From Luidia sarsii (Eukaryota > Echinodermata > Asteroidea > Paxillosida > Luidiidae), in assembly GCA_949987565.1 (NCBI GenBank), contig OX465107.1, positions 8,172,272 through 8,236,271 on the forward strand: 64,000 nucleotides of DNA. The letters run 5' to 3'. The stretch's first letter is position 1, and every line of letters starts with the position of its first letter. Both the position numbers and the translations under genes were made by a program. The notes under the pieces are model-generated. The model did no database searches. It was not told the origin of the DNA and saw only the letters and a list, made by a program, of their open reading frames with translations. Shown here piece after piece: positions 42,255 through 54,254 of this stretch.

Positions 42255-43690
42255 TCAAAACATACACATTGGTGCATACCCTCCATCCATATTAGTGCTA
42301 GCCTCCATACGCATCGGTGCATGCCATCCATCCATATTGGTGCTAGCCTGCACTCCTTTTGGTGCTAGCCTCCACTACTATTGGTGCTAGCCTGCATCTC
42401 TATTGGTGCATAACCTGCCTCCCTATTGGTGCTAGCCTCCACTCCTATTAATTCTATAGCCTCCATCCGGATCCCTATTAATTCTATAGCCTCCATCCCT
42501 ATTGTTGCTAACCTCTATCTCTATTAGTGCATAGCCTCCATCTCTATTGGTGCTAGCCTCCATCCCTATTGGTGCTATAGTCTCCATCTTATTGGTGCAT
42601 AACCTGCATCCCTAAAGGTGCTAGCCTCCACCCCTATTGTTGCTAGTCTCCACCCTTATTGGTGCTAGCCTCCACTCCTATTGGCGCTAGCCTCCAACCT
42701 TCTGTTGCATAACCTGCATCCCTATATTTGTGCTAGTCTCCACTCCTATTGGCGATAGCCTGCATCCTATTGGTGCTAGCCTCCATCCCTATTTGTGCTA
42801 GCCGCCATCCATATTGTTGCTAGCCTCCACTCCTATTGGTGCTAGCCTCCACCCCTATTGGCGCTATAGCCTCTACTCCTATTGGTGCATAGCCTGTATC
42901 CCTATTGGTGATAACCTCTATCTCTTTTGGTGCTAGCCTCCATCCCAATTGGAGCTAGCCCCCATCTCTAATGGAGCTAGCCTCCATCTCTATTGGAGCT
43001 AGCCTCCATCTCTATTAGAGCTAGCATCCATCTCTATTGGAGCTAGCCTCCATCTCTATTGGAGCTAGTCTCCATCTCTATTGGAGCTAGCCTCCATCTC
43101 TATTGGAGCTAGCCTCCATCTCTATTGGAGCTAGCCTTCATCCCAATTGGAGCTAGCCTCCATCTCTATTGGAACTAGCCTCCATCTCTATTGGAGCTAG
43201 CCTCCATCTCTATTGAAGCTAGCCTTCATCCCAATTGGAGCTAGCCTCCATCTCTATTGGAGCTAGCCTCCATCTCTATTGGAGCTAGCCTTCATCCCAA
43301 TTGGAGCTAGCCTCCATCTCTATTGGAGCTAGCCTCCATCTCTATTGGAGCTAACCTCCATATCTATTGGAGCTAACCTCCATCTCTATTGGAGCTACCC
43401 TCCATCCCAATTGGAGCTAGCCTCCATCTCTATTGGAGCTAGCCTCCATCTCTATTGGAGCTAGCCTCCATCTCTATTGGAGCTAGCCTTCATCCCAATT
43501 GGAGCTAGCCTCCATCTCTATTGGAGCTAGCCTTCATCCCAATTGGTGCTAGCCTCCATCTCTATTGGAGCTAGCCTCCATCTCTATTGGAGCTAGCCTC
43601 CATCTCTATTGGAGCTAGCCTCAATCTCTATTGGAGCTAGCCTCCATCTCTATTGGAGCTAGCCTTCATCTCTATTGGAGCTATAGTCTA
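42255..43690. repeat. 22-bp minisatellite, about 65 units
   Basis: The unit is GGAGCTAGCC followed by TCCATCTCTATT. The left third (to about 42940) has units of uneven length with 'ggtgctagcc' or 'ggtgcatagcc' cores. The right two thirds are near-uniform, with a recurrent 'ttcatcccaatt' variant. Each unit contains TGGAG, CTAGC, CTCCA, a short hairpin. As 22 is not a multiple of 3, the array cannot encode a protein repeat. Confidence 0.95.
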
Positions 43691-43912
43691 TATTGGTGCC
43701 TGCTTAAGCATGAAATTCTGCTAAGTATGGAATGTCTTCCTTGGGATTACAAACTACATTCTGTCGTGATGCTAATTGCTTTTGACTTGTATTAGACTTA
43801 TTTTCTTGTCAAAAAGCAAAAGTGAATTAAATTCGGGTTTGCAAGTTGATGCTATGAATATAAGTTTGTGCTTAAAATGTTGGTGCTTAAGCAGCTCGAT
43901 GAAATTGAGCCC
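43691..43912. mobile_element. MITE family 2, right-hand part
   Basis: Starts 'tgcctgcttaagcatgaaat' and ends 'cagctcgatgaaattgagcc', the right inverted repeat of the element at 5825-6268. The left terminus is missing where the minisatellite ends. Confidence 0.6.
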
Positions 43913-44029
43913 AAGTGTATTTTGCCCATCGCTATCTTGACTCACCTTTTTGGATATAGAGTGTGGCGTATGTCATTGATATCATGATGTTTTGCGTCGA
44001 GGAGAATGTTATTCAAAGGAAAGTTTACC

Positions 44030-44130
44030 CTGCTCGATGCAATAAGCACTGCATCCTCTGTGCTCTGCCCGATCGCCTGCTGAGAAAAATACAGGCAGCT
44101 GGGGCGGGATTCGAACCCCTCCTGAATGTG
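44030..44130 (-). repeat. tRNA-derived fragment, family B
   Basis: Minus strand: 'ggggttcgaatcccgcccc' is an intact B box with a T-arm palindrome, then 'agctgcctgtatttttctca'. It is the best-preserved member of family B. Confidence 0.5.
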
Positions 44131-44250
44131 GGTTGTATATATTTCACTTTGTTTTTCGCCTGCTTAGGAGTTTGTGTGGGATGTGAGCCTGCACTGGCAC
44201 ATGACACGTTTTTCTCATGAACATGACACGTTCCTTGTTTCCCCTTTCAG

Positions 44251-44349
44251 CCGGACTACGATAAACAATGTCCCATGACTGCCGGGACTCCATGCCAGAG
44301 CGCACGTAGACTAGTCGACGTTAAGCAGTGACGTCGAAGGTGTCTGAAG
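44251..44349 (+). other. Candidate non-coding (5' UTR or lncRNA) exon
   Basis: A textbook acceptor (gtttcccctttcag) precedes, and a textbook donor (GAAG then gtaagc) follows, 99 nt of unique sequence. All three frames contain stops, so it would be untranslated. There are no linked exons in view. Confidence 0.3.
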
Positions 44350-47300
44350 GTAAGCATCACACCTTTGTTAAAGATGGCATTTTCTATCTGGCTTTTTTTC
44401 AACATGATTTAACCTTGGCACACAGCGTATCTGATCCGCCAATATGTGAGCGCGGGCGAGTGAAAACATTCGGGCGCGCGACAGGAAAAGAAAAACAAGA
44501 TTAATTGACGAACTCTTGAGAAATGAAGCGCTTCTTATCCGTCCGTCGGCACCCTGTCTAATATCCATTCCATTGAGGCAGGGAAGTCCTGGAATCCAAA
44601 CTAGAGAGAGGCCGAGATAGCGGGCGGGGGTCGGACTCTACGGCCACGGCCATTAGATAGATTGCTATCTGCCGTCAAGCAGCCCAGGACACTCTCTTAC
44701 ACGGCGCCCCGCGCACAATACTCGGCCCGCCGCTGCGTGGAAGCTTGGGCGGGTATAGGGCCTAATTGAAAACAAGGAGGAAGTGTTGGACGAAGTAGAG
44801 GACAATTCATGATACAAAGGCAACTAAAACTCAGTGCCTGCTGCGTATGTACAATTCTATATGGAACGTCTGTAATGCCGCGTTGCCTAAGATAACCAAA
44901 CATCTATTGCCGTTTAGACTCATATTAATAATTGATAATTACAATCCCAATTGTTATTCGTGTTGTTAATGGCTATTTATGGGTAGACCGTTTGGTATCG
45001 CCATACCGAGTGTATAAGTGGTTGGATGCATACTGCGCTGACTTCGCTGGATGCTGACTTCGAAAAACGAAGGGCACGAGCATTTGAATTGTGCCCATTG
45101 TGGCAAGTCGGAATGCAAATTTGTTTTCATGCATAAGTAGTTTTTTCCCCAGTCTATAGAGGCATGTCAGTTTGATAAAGATCAATTTATCGTGAAGCTT
45201 TTACAGACTCGTACATGTATATTGGGGTTTTGGGTACATGCGTTGATAGAATCATATTCTCTCAACCGTTTGCTTGACTACCGGTATTCTGTTTGATAAA
45301 ATAGTATGCATGTTAATAGTAAAAGGTGATTTGAGAACGAAACCCCCACCAGAACCTAATAGTTGTGACCCATAACTCACACTCGAGTTTCGACCTTTGT
45401 GATTTGTGACTCGGATTCGCACAGGTCCAATCATTCGTCACAAGACACTCTATATCATACAGTGACATGTTCGAGTTGTTTCCAAGAAACGTATACAATC
45501 AATGCTTAGTGTCCCTTGTACCTTCATAAAGATAGCAGTAGGCCTATCGGAAAAACTGGCCAATTGAACTGAATCGTCGAGTTTATCTATCGTGTTTCAA
45601 TTATTGAAATCAGACTTAAACTTTTAAGATAGGCCTACTCTCCTTTGACGGCAAAGTTGGTGATTTATGGAAAGAAGTCGCTACACAATTCTGGTCCTAT
45701 ACGGTGGCCTCTGGGAGCCATTGAGCACAAATTAATTATTCTTAAGGGGTTTCATGAACCATTTTTTTTTTTACAACGTAGCGATTTTGACGGGTAAGTA
45801 GGCCTATATCAAAATAAAACAAAATATAATAAAATAAAATATTCACTCCAATAACGGCGAAATGATGATGGACTCATCTCCACTCGTTTGGAATATCGAT
45901 TAGTAGCCTAAAGTGACAAAGAAGGGGAAGAGGCCTTACGTCACGATCGTAGAAGGGCTCCACTCAAAGTCAAAGGGCTCCACAAGTATTCAATCGTCGG
46001 GCTCTGTAACCTTCTGGGATTTGTATCTTTTCTGTCATTGTGGTCAGTATACGCAGTTTGCATCACTTTAATATTGAACAGGCGTGGTTATGCACTATTC
46101 ATGTAATCAGTTTTTAACCTTTAGGCCTACCATTGACGCAAGGCGCCTTAAATTGATAAACGGTAATGGCCTATCCTCCAAGCTCAACCAATACTAAACT
46201 CGGACAATCATCCCATTAAAGCGCCATCGGCAGTCTACCGCAGGCCTTGGCACAAATGCAGCGATGCTCAAGACCCCTAGCCCATGCCCACCGCGTTCGC
46301 CTTTAAACCCTTGGACACGTAAAGTGCATCGTCGCCGGTGGCGTGTAATGCCGCGTCCTCTTCGCACGGTCTCAAGGGTAACGCAAACAAACACGGGGGT
46401 CATTAACTAGCCAGTCAATTAGCTCTTGTCACTTACCGCGGCCATTAGCATAATTGTTTAATAGGTGGGAGGGGGATGGTGGCCCGACCAAAAGGGGTCC
46501 CTGAAAAGGCCTAAGTCACCGGGCGTGCACCGTTGCTGGACGAATGGCAAGTTTTAATTCCCGCTCTCGCTGTTTGCTTAGGAGCGCAAGAAATTCCTGT
46601 TTGTTTTATGATTTTGGGTGGTTCGGTTTTTTCCTCCCCCCCCCTCTCCCTCTCTCTCTATCTCTCGTTTTTTTTAAAGCTCCGTGGGTTCTCGGCTGTT
46701 TGACATGATTTCTGGCGACGGCCGGAGAACACCCTTATCGCCTCCGAATCGGACGTGAAGAATGTGACATCGAAGCAATTAAGTTGGTCCCCGCGCATCA
46801 GGGCCTGTCCTCGCCCGGTGAAACCCCCTTGCGTGGGCAACTCAACTCTACCGCCACCCCCTTCCCGTGTTCGTCACGAGGCCGCCGAAATAGAGAGCCG
46901 GGGACCAAAATGGATAGGAGAGGGTAGAGTCAGCGGGGGAGAGGAGAGGAGACGGGGGTGGGTGGGGGTTGAAAATCCTCCCGCCATTCCCGGTGTCGTT
47001 TCTGGCGTCATACACCTCTCTCGGTCTCAGGTCTGCCGTAGCCTCGAGAGTGCCGCTCCAATAATTGAAACAGCGCCGGGAGGTTCTCCGTTCCCACGGA
47101 TGGTTGGGCGTTTAAAAAAAACCAACAGCGTGAATCAAAAAAAGAAAATAAAGCAAAGAAATCGCTCTTCAAAGATACGCCGCATTTGTGCTGTCGATTG
47201 TTTGCGGATTTCACCGGCAAATGGGGCGCCCGCTGTCATGCCACGGGACCAACCTCGCCGACACTCCTGCTTTCGTATCGTATATGCCTGGAAACCTAAG

Positions 47301-47701
47301 TACGCTGTCTCTGCGAGTTTCAGATGAAAAGAAGGTGGGGTAAACAAATCAAACCCACAACGCCCCACTCGTCTCCCCTTCCGCAGAGATTCTCTGTCAA
47401 CCTGGCCCGCGCATTGTTCGTGATGTGCCCCGCGGTTTTTGAAGGAGAAAATCTACCGAAAATCTAATTTCCACAGTAGTCTCGCCGCCACTCCCAGGGT
47501 TCGTCTCAAAATTTGCAGCGCACATCTTAAGATATTATATTTTTTCCACCTCGTAACTCGCGCAGTTGGCCAAAAAAAGAGAAAAATGCATCAGTAAGCC
47601 TATAGGCCAATGGGTTAAATGCTCAGACCGTGGGGCTGTTGGAGGGATATCTGGCAAAGGGTGCACTACCCTTGTATACACTCTCAGCATCTGAATTACT
47701 G

Positions 47702-47758
47702 GTGGAGGAGAGGGGGAGGAGAGGGAGGAGAGGGGGAGGAGAGGGGGAGGAGAGGGGG
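47702..47758. repeat. G-rich minisatellite, GGAGGAGAGGG unit
   Basis: Four to five units of 'ggaggagagggg' form a purine mirror repeat of about 55 bp, with runs of G suited to G-quadruplex or triplex structure. Confidence 0.85.
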
Positions 47759-48331
47759 CCTGATCCTGTCGTATGGACAGCCAGGGTTGGACGAGTCTGA
47801 GATGCACGTCCAAAGAAGCCACCACTGTGCTCGACAACACTCCAGTCCCGGCAATGCAGACAGTACAAGGGGTGTTCGTGTGACCTTTTACCTCCACTAA
47901 GTCGAATTGAAGACGCAGCTAAAAACTAACACGGCAGACCCCGAATCTGTCGGCACCACGGGGAACCGATTACAGTCCCAATTAAACCCCAACCCGTTTA
48001 CTTCTGACATTTGACCACAGATTCCTGAACCCATTCTCACCGCACTCGGCTTAAACATGCAGAAGAATGTTAAGCCCCGATATACGTCAGTGGTGAAGCT
48101 GGTGTGGGTGTAGCATGATAATCAAAACATTCCCCCGTCAAACTGGCCTTATAGCTCAGCAGACAGAGCAGTGCAGGTGACTATGAATACTATACTGACG
48201 AGATACTGTGAAACGATGGCTTCCTTTTGCGCATTGAGTGCATCAGCTTTTGCTGTTATAAACTGCTCGACCGGAATGATGACGGCTCATCAGATTCAAT
48301 TTGATATTTGGACAATTTTCGTAACTTTCGT

Positions 48332-48392
48332 GGGCCTGACGTTTCGATCCTAGCAGGTCCTTTCTCCTGCTAGGATCGAGACGTCAGACCCT
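48332..48392. mobile_element. Hairpin family fold-back, second intact copy
   Basis: Arms 48332-48357 and 48366-48392 pair around an 8-nt loop and share the core CCTGCTAGGATCGAAACGTC with one mismatch. The flank 'gagatttgcatttttggt' also matches that of the 16589 copy. Confidence 0.8.
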
Positions 48393-48817
48393 CTAGTTTG
48401 TTGAGATTTGCATTTTTGGTCATTGAAGTCAGTTTGGAAATTTTTTGTGTTTTTACTTTTACAAGTTGGGTTGAAAAGACTTCTGACCAACGTTGGTGAA
48501 AACCATCACCCGGTAAAATGGTTAATAAAGGCCCCAATATTGTCGGATAGTGCTGGTCAAAATCAAACAGAAATATCCCATAATATTCTCATAAAAGCAG
48601 ACTAATTGTTCGGCAATGGAGTTTGCAGTGTAGTTTCATGCAGTGAGTTGTTTGGGATTTTCTTTGTTCTCTTTCCTTTTCTTCTTACTGTCCCCTTTCC
48701 TTTTCGTTTTTCTTGTGTTTTTTTTAAAGCTCTCTCAACCGTCTATGATCATATCAGAGTTTTCAAACCAAACAAGCAATGTATAATTCACTGGCTGTTT
48801 GAATGCATATATAATTA

Positions 48818-49100
48818 TGCGCTCTCTGTAGGAGGCCACAGAACATAATAGGGCACATATATCTATACACTTTCTGGGCTTGCCAAATAATATACAAGAC
48901 ACAAAATATCTATGCGCTTTCTCAGGAGGCCACATAATATGCAGGGTACAGTCTATCTTATGAGGCCATAGAAAATATATTTACTGCCCGAGGAGGCCAC
49001 AGAATATACAGGGCACACAATATCTGCTCTTTCTAGGGAAGGCCACATGATATGCAGGGCACAGAATACCGTACCTACGCGCTGTTTGGGAGGCCGTAGA
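48818..49100. repeat. Degenerate tandem array, about 47-bp unit, seven units
   Basis: Units start near 48831, 48877, 48925, 48960, 48992, 49037 and 49089. Each has 'aggccacagaatatacaggg' followed by 'cacacaatatctatgcgctt'. Units are 32-52 bp apart because of deletions. Confidence 0.75.
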
Positions 49101-50611
49101 CACCTTTTTTCCTGCCTCCATCGCGCGAATAGAAAGTGACTATACAGAGGCATTTGGCATTTTTCTTGTGTTTTCTTTGGAGGTCGTGAGGCCGTTCACC
49201 TGCGGGTTGGAGGGTTGGATGCCTGAATAAGTTGTCTCTGCTCCAATTATAGCTTTCTAGACAGGTGCAATTATACATTTATTATATTACTGTTCCCGGT
49301 CGCCTTTCTCGAAGAATGTCCCTTCTGCTCTTAACAATTTCCATCACTCTTTCCATTCCTGTTTTACACCTTTTCCCGATATTACTCTCGGAACACTGTT
49401 GGTTGTAAACAATAAATGCCGTGATAGCGGTATTTATCAAAGATCCGTGAATGCATTGAAATTTGAGCGGACCAATGCACTTATTGCACCGACGTATCTG
49501 TAACACAAGACCCTCTTAATCTCTAAAAATGGTGCTGAGATCGTGCCTTTAAAGTTTCCATAATATCAAGTCCTTTATTACACAGCAAATATAGAGGTCT
49601 CAACTCCCAGTCCCGGCTCGGACACATTCTCTCTGCTCTTTGAAAGAATCATTTCAGTGTTCAATTGATATTAATTGTGCAAGTATAATAGTGAATTAAT
49701 TTGTTATACGGAAATTGGTGGCCTCTTTTACTCGATGATACGATGATAGTAACAAAATACAACAGTGAGAGAGCTAGGCCTACACTTTCGCCTGCATTTT
49801 GGTATGAAGAATAGGGTTCGAGATTAACTGACAACCCGGCTTATAAATCTTGTCCCAAAAATGTTGAAACCAATCGACACAAAAGACAAAGCAGATGATA
49901 ATACAAGTAGATTCCATAAAATCCATCGAGCTGAAAGTTAGGATTTAATGAGCTTTTGTAATATAACAATCAACACGTTTTACATTCATTTCACGTTTTA
50001 CATTGGTGTGGAATCAATAGAGAAATTTAAAAGAAATTTGTGTCAGACAATGGTCCACTTGGTTGTCGACCTGAGTCCCGGCAGGGGTACGTAGGCCTAT
50101 GTGTTGATTCAAGTGTCTTCCCAGAGCTCGATTTCGGGCCCAAATGTCGTATATCGTATGTCGACATTTGACTGTAAACAGGGATGCCGGCTCAGACTCT
50201 AGCTGTTCAAATGTCTACTTGGGTTTCGACTCGGGATTGGATTGAAGAGTCGACTCAATAGTGGACAGATGTCGACAGAGGTACCAAACAAAATCTATTC
50301 CCCTTTACTTGCACAGTACAATTTGCTCAAATCCAGCCCCAAACAATTATCAATCATAAATTCTTTCCCATATTTTCAATTATGTTAAAACAAACACTAA
50401 TATATAAATATTATATGCTTCATAAATATGTTCCATTGGTCACGAAATCAAGTGAAGTGAAGCTAATAACTAATTCGGCAAAAGGTTGAACTAATTTGGC
50501 ATATTTATAGACTATACAGAAAATATTTTATTTAATCATAATACAATTCAGAATCGGAATGCACGGACAATCCTGTATTTGCAAATAAATTAAAATGACG
50601 TATTCATTTCT

Positions 50612-50779
50612 TTAGAAAATAAACGATATCTTTGAGATATCCTGGCCCTTAAAATATTTATAATCACGATAGAAGAGTCGTTGATAAACTGGGGGTAATG
50701 AATGAGGGTAGTAGAAGTCAGGAATTTCGTCCGAAATTGAATTGGGTATCCCCAATCCCATCACGGTATGCATTTGAAA
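50612..50779 (-). CDS. Weak candidate for a terminal coding exon
   Basis: After an acceptor-like ttaattctgtgcag, 55 codons run to a TAA stop: FQMHTVMGLGIPNSISDEIP then DFYYPHSLPPVYQRLFYRDY. An AATAAA on the minus strand lies about 80 bp further on (near 50528). The sequence is AT-rich, so an open frame with many Phe and Tyr residues can arise by chance. No family is recognised. Confidence 0.15.
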   Translation of the reverse strand, partial: FQMHTVMGLGIPNSISDEIPDFYYPHSLPPVYQRLFYRDYKYFKGQDISKISFIF

Positions 50780-51025
50780 CTGCACAGAATTAAGTGTCAT
50801 TTGTGTACAGTCGTGTTGAGAAGGTTGAAATCATCCAACATGCGTTTTAATGGGCAGACTTGGGGTCCGCGATGGCGACATTAAAACAGCAACGTGATAG
50901 AATCACGTAACAGGAGACAGCAGTCAAAATGTACTTAAAAACAACAATTATTAATATATTTTAATCATTTGTTGGGAATGACAGAACGATCCCTCGAAGG
51001 CTAATATACGTCATTTAAGAAACGT

Positions 51026-51090
51026 GATTGGCGTCGGTAGACCTCGTGCGCATGCTCAGACGGCTGGTTGGCGCGATTTGACGTCATCTC
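51026..51090 (+). promoter_or_regulatory. Promoter-like motif cluster
   Basis: Within 65 bp: GATTGG (reverse CCAAT box, 51026-51031), an NRF1-like half-site gtgcgcatgc (about 51046-51055), an E2F-like ggcgcg (about 51070), and a full CRE TGACGTCA (51079-51086). The combination resembles a TATA-less promoter, but no downstream exon is confirmed. Confidence 0.3.
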
Positions 51091-51589
51091 TGGCCAGTCG
51101 TTATCTGGAGACGGAAAGAGCAGAAGAGGAAGGTTGTTATATGACTTAGGTACTGCAGATGATCGGATTAAGGATTATATTTGTGATCTTGTCGTAACGC
51201 AAATTTTCTTCACGGGTTGGGGTGCATTACCTAGAATGTTTGCGTCTTCCCCACCGTGTGTGTTGACGTCATTACGCCCACCTTGCCACGCTATTTGAAC
51301 TACGCCAAAAAGCAAGAAAAAAAGACACCCAGCATTTGTGATTTTACAAAATAGACAGTGTCTCGTGACACGTAGCACGAGGGCGCCCTATGCCATAACG
51401 TCAGGTGCAAACTCTCCACAACTGGCCACTCATAATGTCTGACTGCGGAGGACGTAATGCTTTTCACCCTTTCACCATTTTCAGTAAAACGAGGCGAAAA
51501 ACTTGATATGTGTTTAACTCAGTGACCAGATGTTACTGAAAAGCACGAAAACATATCTATATAGCCTAATCCTTATTTTCAAAAATAAT

Positions 51590-51620
51590 AAGGTTTCGAT
51601 CCTAGCAGGACCCTTCTTTT
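51590..51620. mobile_element. Hairpin family half-copy joined to a SINE
   Basis: 'ggtttcgatcctagcaggac' is followed by 'cattttggtaatttttgtca', as in the 16589 copy, and then runs directly into the SINE at 51700-51845. Confidence 0.6.
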
Positions 51621-51699
51621 TGCCTTTGAGTCATTTTGGTAATTTTTGTCAGTAAGAAGTTTGCAAAATTTTTGCATAATTTGGCCCCCCATTACTTTA

Positions 51700-51845
51700 T
51701 TTTTATCTTGAAAAATGGCAAAGAAAACTTCGTCTGAACTGGGACTTGGACCCGAGATCTCCGGTTTTTAGTACTAGGGCTCTTACAATTTGGTCTATCC
51801 AGCCTTAGATGGCGGCCTTTCCAAAATGATAGTCAACTAGTCTTT
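51700..51845 (-). mobile_element. tRNA-derived SINE, family A
   Basis: Plus strand order: 'cttgaaaaatggcaaagaaa', 'actgggacttggacccgaga', 'tctccgg', 'tatccagccttagatggcgg', 'tagtcaac'. This is a minus-strand SINE with tail, B box, A box and leader present. Confidence 0.75.
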
Positions 51846-54254
51846 GTTTGTTATTTTTATTTTCCACAAAAACATTCTGACTAAATTACGTCACCTAGGT
51901 CATCGCCCCAAATGGTTTTCTCCGCCGGGTGAAAGGGAATATGTATATGTCCCCGGACGAAATAATTTCGTTGGTGTTATTTTAATCTACATTTCAGTAT
52001 TCGTTGTTTTCTGAGATCACAAATAATTTAGATCTTTGGCGTTCTGCCACAAGTCAATATTGCCATCATCGTTTTTCCTCGTGAAACATGTACAGCGTTG
52101 GTAAAGGACTCACGAACGTCACTACCGCCTTCTTTCAGAAAGGAAACCCTCTCGATCTGCAGTCGGCTGATTCGATATTCTTTGCGATGATAATAGTGGC
52201 CAGCATAGAGAAAAAAACCTAAAATGCATGTCTGACATATGATAGAATATAATTTTTTGACGATTTTACATGGAATAATTGACTTTCGATCGCATGTCTA
52301 TATTATTTACGTAAAATGTCTTCGTTAGGACAGGCTAACCTTTCCCGTATTTTCATTCTCAAAGGTTCATGAATTGGAAATATAGTGATTTGTGTGAATC
52401 TAAAAGGTACATGTGTAAAGATTCGCCAAGTCTGCCATGTTTTCCTTCGGTCTTAAATGTCAAATAAAAAGTAAATTGTGGTCCGATTGCAAAGAACACA
52501 TGTTTACGTCTATAATGTCACATATTGATTAAATGAACACAAAAATATCAAGTTTCAAACACAATATTTTGAAATATTGTTCAAGGGGACTCGTGAGATG
52601 CAAAACGTTGACGGCTAAAATGATGTTAAATGTTGAAGTTTGCGCGTGTTTTTAACAAACGTTAAAGCGTCCTTTGTTCTGGCGATATTTTGACTGCGTT
52701 TGCCCGAACAAACCACGCGTGGTATCGCACATGGTGTAAGCCACCTCCGCATCTCAAGTTGTTTGGGCACCCTATACGATCGACCCACCCACACAATAGC
52801 TTTTCCTTTTCTTTCGTGTCTTTACATTGCGATCCCAGGCGGCAGACAAAGCCAACAATAGCCTCCAGTAATCCCGAGAGGACTTTAAGCAATTGTCGAA
52901 CTAATTTCATTTCCAGTCAGCGCACGGACAAGTACAAGCTGTTAATTGAGTTACGCGAAAAAATACCTCACGTTATTAGAAGTTGATGAAATCAGTCAGA
53001 TTTTTTTACATTTCTGAATGAAAGGATTCCTTCCCTTTTCTTTTGCGCAAGATTCCTTAAAAAAAACCCAGACAAATTATACATTAATATTTACGTTTGC
53101 AGGACTGTTTATCAGACATTAGTTGTACTTGAAAATGTACGCGCCGTTCTTGTAGAACTATACATCGTTTAAAAGAACATGGAAAGAGACTGTCTTTGTT
53201 TTGAGCGTAATTTTTGTACTTTACGTCTGGAGGAAGTCGGGGGCACCAGAAATCAAACCTCAAAGAGTTTCGTCTAAAACGTTATCCACGCATGTAATTT
53301 GCGATGTTCGTCGTAGTTTCCTGTCGGGTTACGTATTGCGCATTGACGATAGGAAAAAAAGAGGTATTACCAAGCTGTGACCACTGTCTACCCAGGGCGA
53401 GCCGGCGGGCCATATTATCACGCGTCATATCAGCGACCGCCGAGCGTGTTTGGCTGCGTTATCTTAACTTGCCCCGGTCCAGAACACGTTTTCTGAGGTC
53501 GAAAATAGAAGTGTGCTGGCGGCTCACTCGGGGCGCGTTTCCACCGAGCGCCTTATCTTACCACGGTTTCCCCCTCTCTCCGCTTGCTGTGAACTACTTT
53601 CCCTTAACTCGGTGACAGTTTACTGCACTTTTGACAGACGGAACTTTTGTTTGCCCGCCTGGGTTCAACGCGAGATTCGACGATATTTACACACACACAA
53701 AAAGCAAGAGGATGTGCCTTGCTCCAAAGCATGATTTCCGTCACTGAGTCATCAATCAAAAACTCGACTAACAACAGCGAGACGACATGCAAAGGCGTTT
53801 TAGTCAATTTGATTTCCCCGTGTCAAGTATCTCTCCACTTGTGCCTCACGTTGCCATTTCCAGTTGAACGTTAAGGCACTATTTCCTCCGAACGCAACAG
53901 AGTTAAGAATTGCAAGAAAAAAACTCAAGCAACTGTGCTCTTCTTAAATATTTAGCCTGTATTTTTTATGATTGCAGAACATATGGGACCGTCGCAACAT
54001 TCGCCAAGAGCTTGACCTTTGTAATACGAACACAAGGTGGAAGGCTGAAATAAACACATGTGCATAAAAATGTGAGACTGTGGGAAGTCTCACTTGAGAG
54101 GAACTAGCTGTACTGGTACTAGTACTTCTCGCAAATTTGACTACATAAAGAAATGTTGCTTTAACCTTCAGATAAACGGAAGCGACATGTTCACTGCCAC
54201 CAAGAGGCAGGAAAGGCCTACTCTGCTCCAGTCAATGCAATACTCAATACTCAC

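Larger units (their letters stand above)
43913..48816. other. Gene-poor region with one candidate untranslated exon
   Basis: Contains a tRNA-derived fragment (44030-44130), a spliced-looking non-coding exon (44251-44349), a GC-rich block at about 46.5-47.4 kb with long but featureless open frames, a G-rich minisatellite (47702-47758) and a hairpin element (48332-48392). A tRNA 5'-half-like piece is at about 48142-48178. Confidence 0.45.
49101..54254. other. Gene-poor AT-rich region
   Basis: It holds a promoter-like motif cluster at 51026-51090, a hairpin half plus SINE at 51590-51845, and a low-confidence terminal-exon candidate at 50612-50780. The 50.3-50.6 kb and 52.2-52.6 kb parts are strongly AT-rich with nothing recognisable. 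Open frames at 52662-52910 and 53304-53615 lack support. Confidence 0.45.

Noticed and set aside
46437..46445. Three-codon start exon (ATG GCC GCG then gtaagt) on the minus strand
   Set aside because: The donor is good, but nine coding bases without a promoter or partner exon are too little to call.
46755..47327. 190-codon plus-strand frame
   Set aside because: Lies in a GC-rich block where stops are rare; rich in Arg, Pro and Ser, with overlapping frames on both strands.
48142..48178. tRNA gene
   Set aside because: Only a 5' half-like segment (tagctcagcagacagagcag) is present and no T arm follows.
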